A program made the position numbers and the translations under genes. Below, piece after piece: positions 59,901 to 64,000 of a stretch of DNA of 64,000 bases. The stretch is from Pomacea canaliculata (taxonomy: Eukaryota > Mollusca > Gastropoda > Architaenioglossa > Ampullariidae). The first letter of the stretch is position 1, and the number at the start of each line of letters is the position of its first letter. The notes under the pieces were generated by a model. That model worked only from the letters and a program-made list of their open reading frames with translations, searched no databases and was not told the DNA's origin. The stretch lies in contig NC_037592.1 in assembly GCF_003073045.1 (NCBI RefSeq), forward strand, positions 18,743,844 to 18,807,843, in the 5' to 3' direction.

Positions 59901-62420
59901 CAAGGATACAGAAGTTCTGTACGTACCCATAACCTGCTGCGTCTTTGATGAGGTTCTTCAAGGTTATATAAACCAGCGACAGTGTCAAAGCTGGAAGCTT
60001 GGTCCACCAGGAAATTATAAAGCGTCCTTGAAAAATAATGCGCTGTATTATGACGTAAGTCTGCTTCAAGTCAGGTGTGCCTTGCCTGTTCTTATTGTAA
60101 CATTAGTATCATTAATTGATGTTTGGTGGCCATGAAAAAAGTAAATAACCATTAGTGACCAAAACATGTGGCAAATGTCAGTGGCATGGAAAGGTTTTGA
60201 AAATGTGCACATTACAAGACAAAACAAAGTAAATTTTAGGCGACTAAGACATCACATGCCGTTTTGAAAAAAAAGCTGCATTGTAAGAGTGCATGCAGCA
60301 CAAATGAGAAAACAAAAGAGTACTCAAAATTCGTTTGATAGGACTCAAAATTGATACAAACCTTGGTTCTAGTAACCTTGTCAATGCAGTGTGTTGACAG
60401 TTTTAAGTCTCACTATAAATACTAACATGTTACAGAGGTAGTCAGTGCCTTTTTAATACATTAAGAATTATTAAAGTGTTAGCCTTTTTTAAGAAAATAG
60501 GGGAAATTCTTTTTCCTGTCAGCTTCCTATTAATTTAAATGAAGGAGGAAGTGATTTTTGGTCTAAGGGACAGGATGGCATAGATAAGACACATGAATAT
60601 AATGATGATTAAATTTCATGTAAGGCATATTGGCACATAATTTGTTGTATGAATTATGTTCTTGAGGGTTTTGAGGCTGTTATGTGTGCAGTTGTTGGTT
60701 TTTATGTTTTAGGGGTGCTATGAGAAAGCTAAAGCCTTTATAGAAGCACAATCAGACATCATTGTTGGCTGTGCATTTGCATTTGCTTTTTCCATGGTAA
60801 GATTACTTTCATTTATATGAATCAAATCTTATAATTAAGTTGTGCATTTATGGAAATTATCTTTTTTCATCATCTTTTGCAATATTCAAATTTAATTTGC
60901 CATCCAGCCTTCAAATGCCATGTAGTGGCTGGCAGAATCCACATTCTGTACTTGTTCTTAGTAATTAAAAAAGTAAGGGGTTAATTACTATGTGGTAGGA
61001 GACAAATTGGGAAAATCTCCTTAGGTTACAGAAAAATCATGAATGTTGAATTTGCTTCTTTGACATCATATTTCCTAAATCAGATAGTAAAGGTGTAACT
61101 CCCCGAAAATGTTTTATTATTAAAAACATTGATAGAAGAACTTTTCACTTTTTTTAAGTACTAAAGGCCTATTCTCATGCTGCAATGTTCTCAAGGTTTG
61201 TGCATGCAAGGCAGCTTTGCAGCATCGTTCTATTCTCACGTAGAAAGGCCATTAGCAAATGTCTTGCGAGGTCCGCACAGCGCATTATGGTAGTCAGCAA
61301 TATAACAGACAACATCAATGACCAGATTCTTTTGGAAGCTACTGCGGCTACGTTAGTTATGTTGCTTGATGAAGTCGAGAGAAAGAAAAAAAGATGTGGG
61401 TAGCTCGAAGGAGTTGCTTGGGGGCATATTCTTGTCTTTTAAAATATATTCAGAAGACTCACGAGAGTGTAGACGCTTTTTGCGAATATCGTCTTCTAAA
61501 TTGAATGACTACTACATTTAATGGAGCCTGCAATTTGCAGACAAGCTCAAAGCGCTTACCAAGTTGTCTTGACCCTTTCGTGTTTTTATAAAGGGTCTCA
61601 GAAAATAAAGGCTTTCCACAAACACCATGCAGGCTCTGCCACATCGTGCACAGACGTGCCAATTTCACAGCGAGTGTTGTGGAACGATAGTTGCTGCTAA
61701 AAAAGATGATCTCAGTGAACGCATTTTCTGCTTCACATCGTTTTCAGAAATCAGGAAAACAGCAGACTTAAATATCCTAAATCGTATTAATAAAAATGAG
61801 CTACAAAAGCACATCAATAAAGATTATGAAAGCTGCTCATTTAATGTTATGTAGAATGTGTTTTGTGAGAAGAATTTTTTTCCTTGTATTTCTGTGGCAA
61901 AGTTCTTAGAATTTCTGGTATGGCATATCATTACACTTATTTATTTCATATAATCCATCACTATTATCAGCAGCGCACATTTTGGTTCATACATTCTTGA
62001 ATCTGTTTTAATCGCACTGAATCGCTCAACAAGACACAAACATTGAAGTAAAAAGATAATAAAATTGTTACCTGTTATGCTATTGCCCAGCGCACAAGCA
62101 ATTTCAATTAAGGCATTCTTGGCCTTATCCTGGTTCATATATTCTGGATGGGCAGTGTCAGTTAGGCACGGATAGTTCTCCCAAAGCAAAATAATGAGTA
62201 CACATCTTTCCTCCGATCACATCACCATTATTTACAATTTGGAGGTAGAAGGGAGCCTACTGTGTTCAAGCATTCTGAGTGGCTACAACCACACAATGTA
62301 TGTATAGAAAAATTTTGCACCCTATAATTGATTTTTTGTCTGTTAATGTTACAGATTGGAGGCCTAGTGCTGACTGTACTCCTGTTTCGCACACTTGCAC
62401 GGCAGACACGTGAGCTGTAG
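56935..62420 (+). CDS. Tetraspanin
   Basis: Eight coding exons: 56935-56994 (ATG, preceded by acceptor at 56929), 57411-57602, 58395-58469, 58842-58940, 59547-59679, 59888-60054, 60713-60796 and 62355-62420 (TAG). All phases agree; 291 aa. Four membrane segments are clear: IIITFLIIFNVLLMLAGLAL, SYMIIVGGAILLGIGIFGIF, YFILLIVLFVGILLAAILAI and IIVGCAFAFAFSMIGGLVLT. The large extracellular loop (about residues 110-245) has six cysteines: CC at 145-146, PITCC at 200-204, RQCQSW and GCYEK, consistent with three disulfides. The signature CCG is CCA here (LRCCAV). Tetraspanins organise integrins, receptors and proteases in plasma or vesicle membranes. Subfamily cannot be fixed by eye. The start follows a splice acceptor closely, so at least one 5' UTR exon lies upstream. 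Confidence 0.95.
59050..59157 (+). repeat. 54-bp tandem duplication in tetraspanin intron 4
   Basis: AATGTGACTAAACCAGAAGC...ATGCCTCGTTTTAG is followed directly by a second copy from 59104 (AATGTGAATAAACCAGAAGC...ATGCCTCGTTTTAG). The two differ at only a few positions. Non-coding. Confidence 0.85.
61140..62215. mobile_element. Broken PIF/Harbinger DNA transposon with MADF gene remnant
   Basis: In tetraspanin intron 7 two oppositely oriented fragments lie side by side. On the minus strand (61941-62215) LWENYPCLTDTAHPEYMNQD with KAKNALIEIACALGNSI is a MADF DNA-binding domain. On the plus strand (about 61300-61500) LVMLLDEVERKKKRCGW followed, in another frame, by ARRSCLGAYSCLLKYIQ resembles the N-terminus of PIF/Harbinger transposases (RRRR.W....R...GA...L). 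A transposase plus a separate MADF/Myb-like gene is the standard layout of this superfamily. The catalytic DDE part is absent and the frames are disrupted; terminal repeats could not be paired, although AAGGCCTATTCTCATGCTGC at about 61165 could be the left end. Confidence 0.6.
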
Positions 62421-64000
62421 TAAAACCTATTGCTATTTATGAGTTTCAGAACTATTAATTTCAGTTTCTTCAGAGATTTTTTAGTTAGGCATTGTAATGG
62501 TGATTCGACATTTTCTCTGAATTCCCAAGTGAAGATGTGGTATAACCATATCTTAGAGACATGAAATTGGTTCATATCATCACTTCTCTGGTACTTCAAG
62601 GATTTTTTCCCATTGTTCAGCTTGCTGGATGCAAATGCTGAGAAAATTTTCATGGGTGCTCATGACCATTGGCACTATTTTGTAACAAATCTCAGATCTG
62701 CTTTTTTTTTTTTAAATGGTGTATTGAGCACATTACAAAAATGTATGTACTCCCCCATTTATTTGTCGAGGACACTGTATTTCTAAATCATTGGTAAGTC
62801 GTTAATTAGGTGGTACAATAAACATTATTATCTATGCTGCTGTGTTCTGTGGCCTTTAAAGAACAATCCCATTCACAGTATTATTTTTACCAATTAGATC
62901 AATTTTAGGTTTGGTAGTCCTGTGCTAGTATTTTATGAGTAAGTTGACAAGATTAATGGTTGTGACAACACTCAGGGTATCAGCCAATCATTACATTCCT
63001 TTCATTTGGTATACTACTTTGTCTGCATGACTGTTTTTGTTAACATCTGTTCTGCAATCCAGATTAACATACCCTCTGGATTGTGCTTATTTGTTAATTT
63101 AACTGAAAGCAAAATAAAGTTATGCATTGTCCACATGCCAGGAATATGAGGTTTAACCTTGCAATTTTCTGTTTTGAGTAAACATCTTTATAAGATACTC
63201 ATAGTCTATAATCTTTTTCCTTTTGCTTACTCTGTAAAATATATATTGTCAATTGTTTGAACTGATATTCCTTTTCATTTTTCATTTTGTTTTGACGCAA
63301 ATTATAACAATTATGAATTTTACAAGCTTGATGAATTTTACTATTGTGTAAACTGTTTACCAATTTAGTTATGCATTTTACTGTTCAGACAAAGATACAC
63401 AAATGTACAGTTCATTTTCAGAAAAAATACCTTGCTAGTTAATGTATCAAAGTTCTGTGTGTGTGTTAGTGTATGCATGCATACATTAAGATACGTGATG
63501 TTTTATATGTGAGAAAGCAGATGAAAGTGTGTGGGGAGGAGAGAGTGCATACATCCCTGAACATGTATACCCTAAGGCTCTATTTTAATTATTCTCCTGT
63601 GATGCCTTGTACATCATGCTGTCATTGTACAAACAAGAGTCAAAAATAAACAACTTAAATCTTCATAATTTTTTGTTAACTTGATGGTATGGTCTATAAA
63701 TGAAAAAGTGTTTTCAAGATCTATTTTACTTATTAGTCTATTAGTATTTTTTGCACGGACGACCAAACTACAAAATCACAACAAATACTTTGTGTGACTT
63801 TATTTGAGGCCAAATAAAGCTTCATTGTGTAACAGATACATAAGATATAGTAACACAAGTTCTTACTTCTTTGGTATTAGCAGATGGTTATTTCTACTAA
63901 GATTTTTTAGAAAAAGTTTTGTTTCTTTTACAATAGATAAAATAAAAAGAGGCAACAATGATAGTATTATAATGTAATAATCAGAAACTTAAGTATAAAT
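62421..64000 (+). other. Tetraspanin 3' UTR and downstream flank
   Basis: Polyadenylation signals AATAAA occur at 62817-62822 and 63645-63650, so short and long 3' UTRs are possible. A short GT-rich stretch lies near 63457-63475. No further gene was recognised up to the window end. Confidence 0.55.

Overview
The window is AT-rich, intron-dense animal DNA. Most genes have many short exons with GT-AG introns of 0.2-2.5 kb. The gene families (molluscan-type tRNA SINEs, CR1/RTE-like LINE pieces, a two-module invertebrate ectodomain gene) fit a lophotrochozoan, most likely a mollusc and perhaps a gastropod. That assignment is inference. No CRISPR, operon, LTR or virus-like element was recognised. 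All gene models were spliced by eye from homology, codon phase and splice sites.

Layout. 1-1526 (-): 5' part of a gene encoding a Z-alpha-like winged helix plus the start of a second one; it leaves the window. 2416-10949 (+): WDR76, 13 exons, head-to-head with the first gene. 12368-18463 (-): SH3YL1, 8 exons, tail-to-tail with WDR76; its last exon appears to lack one base. 20735-28039 (-): NUP62, 10 exons, with an almost homogenised 57-nt FG repeat array. 28799-29752 (+): MRPS21, head-to-head with NUP62 and with a GC-AG intron. 29753-38600: about 9 kb without a gene, holding SINE and LINE debris. 38600-41825 (+): tentative small single-pass membrane protein with a tyrosine-motif tail and a CRE/CCAAT promoter. 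43225-51810 (-): secreted or membrane gene of at least 15 exons, with signal peptide, two related ectodomain modules (tentatively LolA-like), a Thr/Cys/Pro-rich stalk, one membrane segment and a short tail. 51811-56934: no gene recognised. 56935-62420 (+): tetraspanin, 8 coding exons, with a broken PIF/Harbinger transposon in intron 7. The rest is 3' UTR and flank.

WDR76 (chromatin and DNA damage), NUP62 (nuclear pore), MRPS21 (mitoribosome) and SH3YL1 (membrane and actin) are housekeeping genes with no shared pathway; they are arranged in divergent and convergent pairs. The right half holds three membrane-protein genes. The least familiar part is the convergent pair at 38.6-51.8 kb: a protein that is mostly cytoplasmic tail faces one that is mostly ectodomain. 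Several reading-frame breaks in otherwise good exons lie at short homopolymers and look like residual assembly indels.
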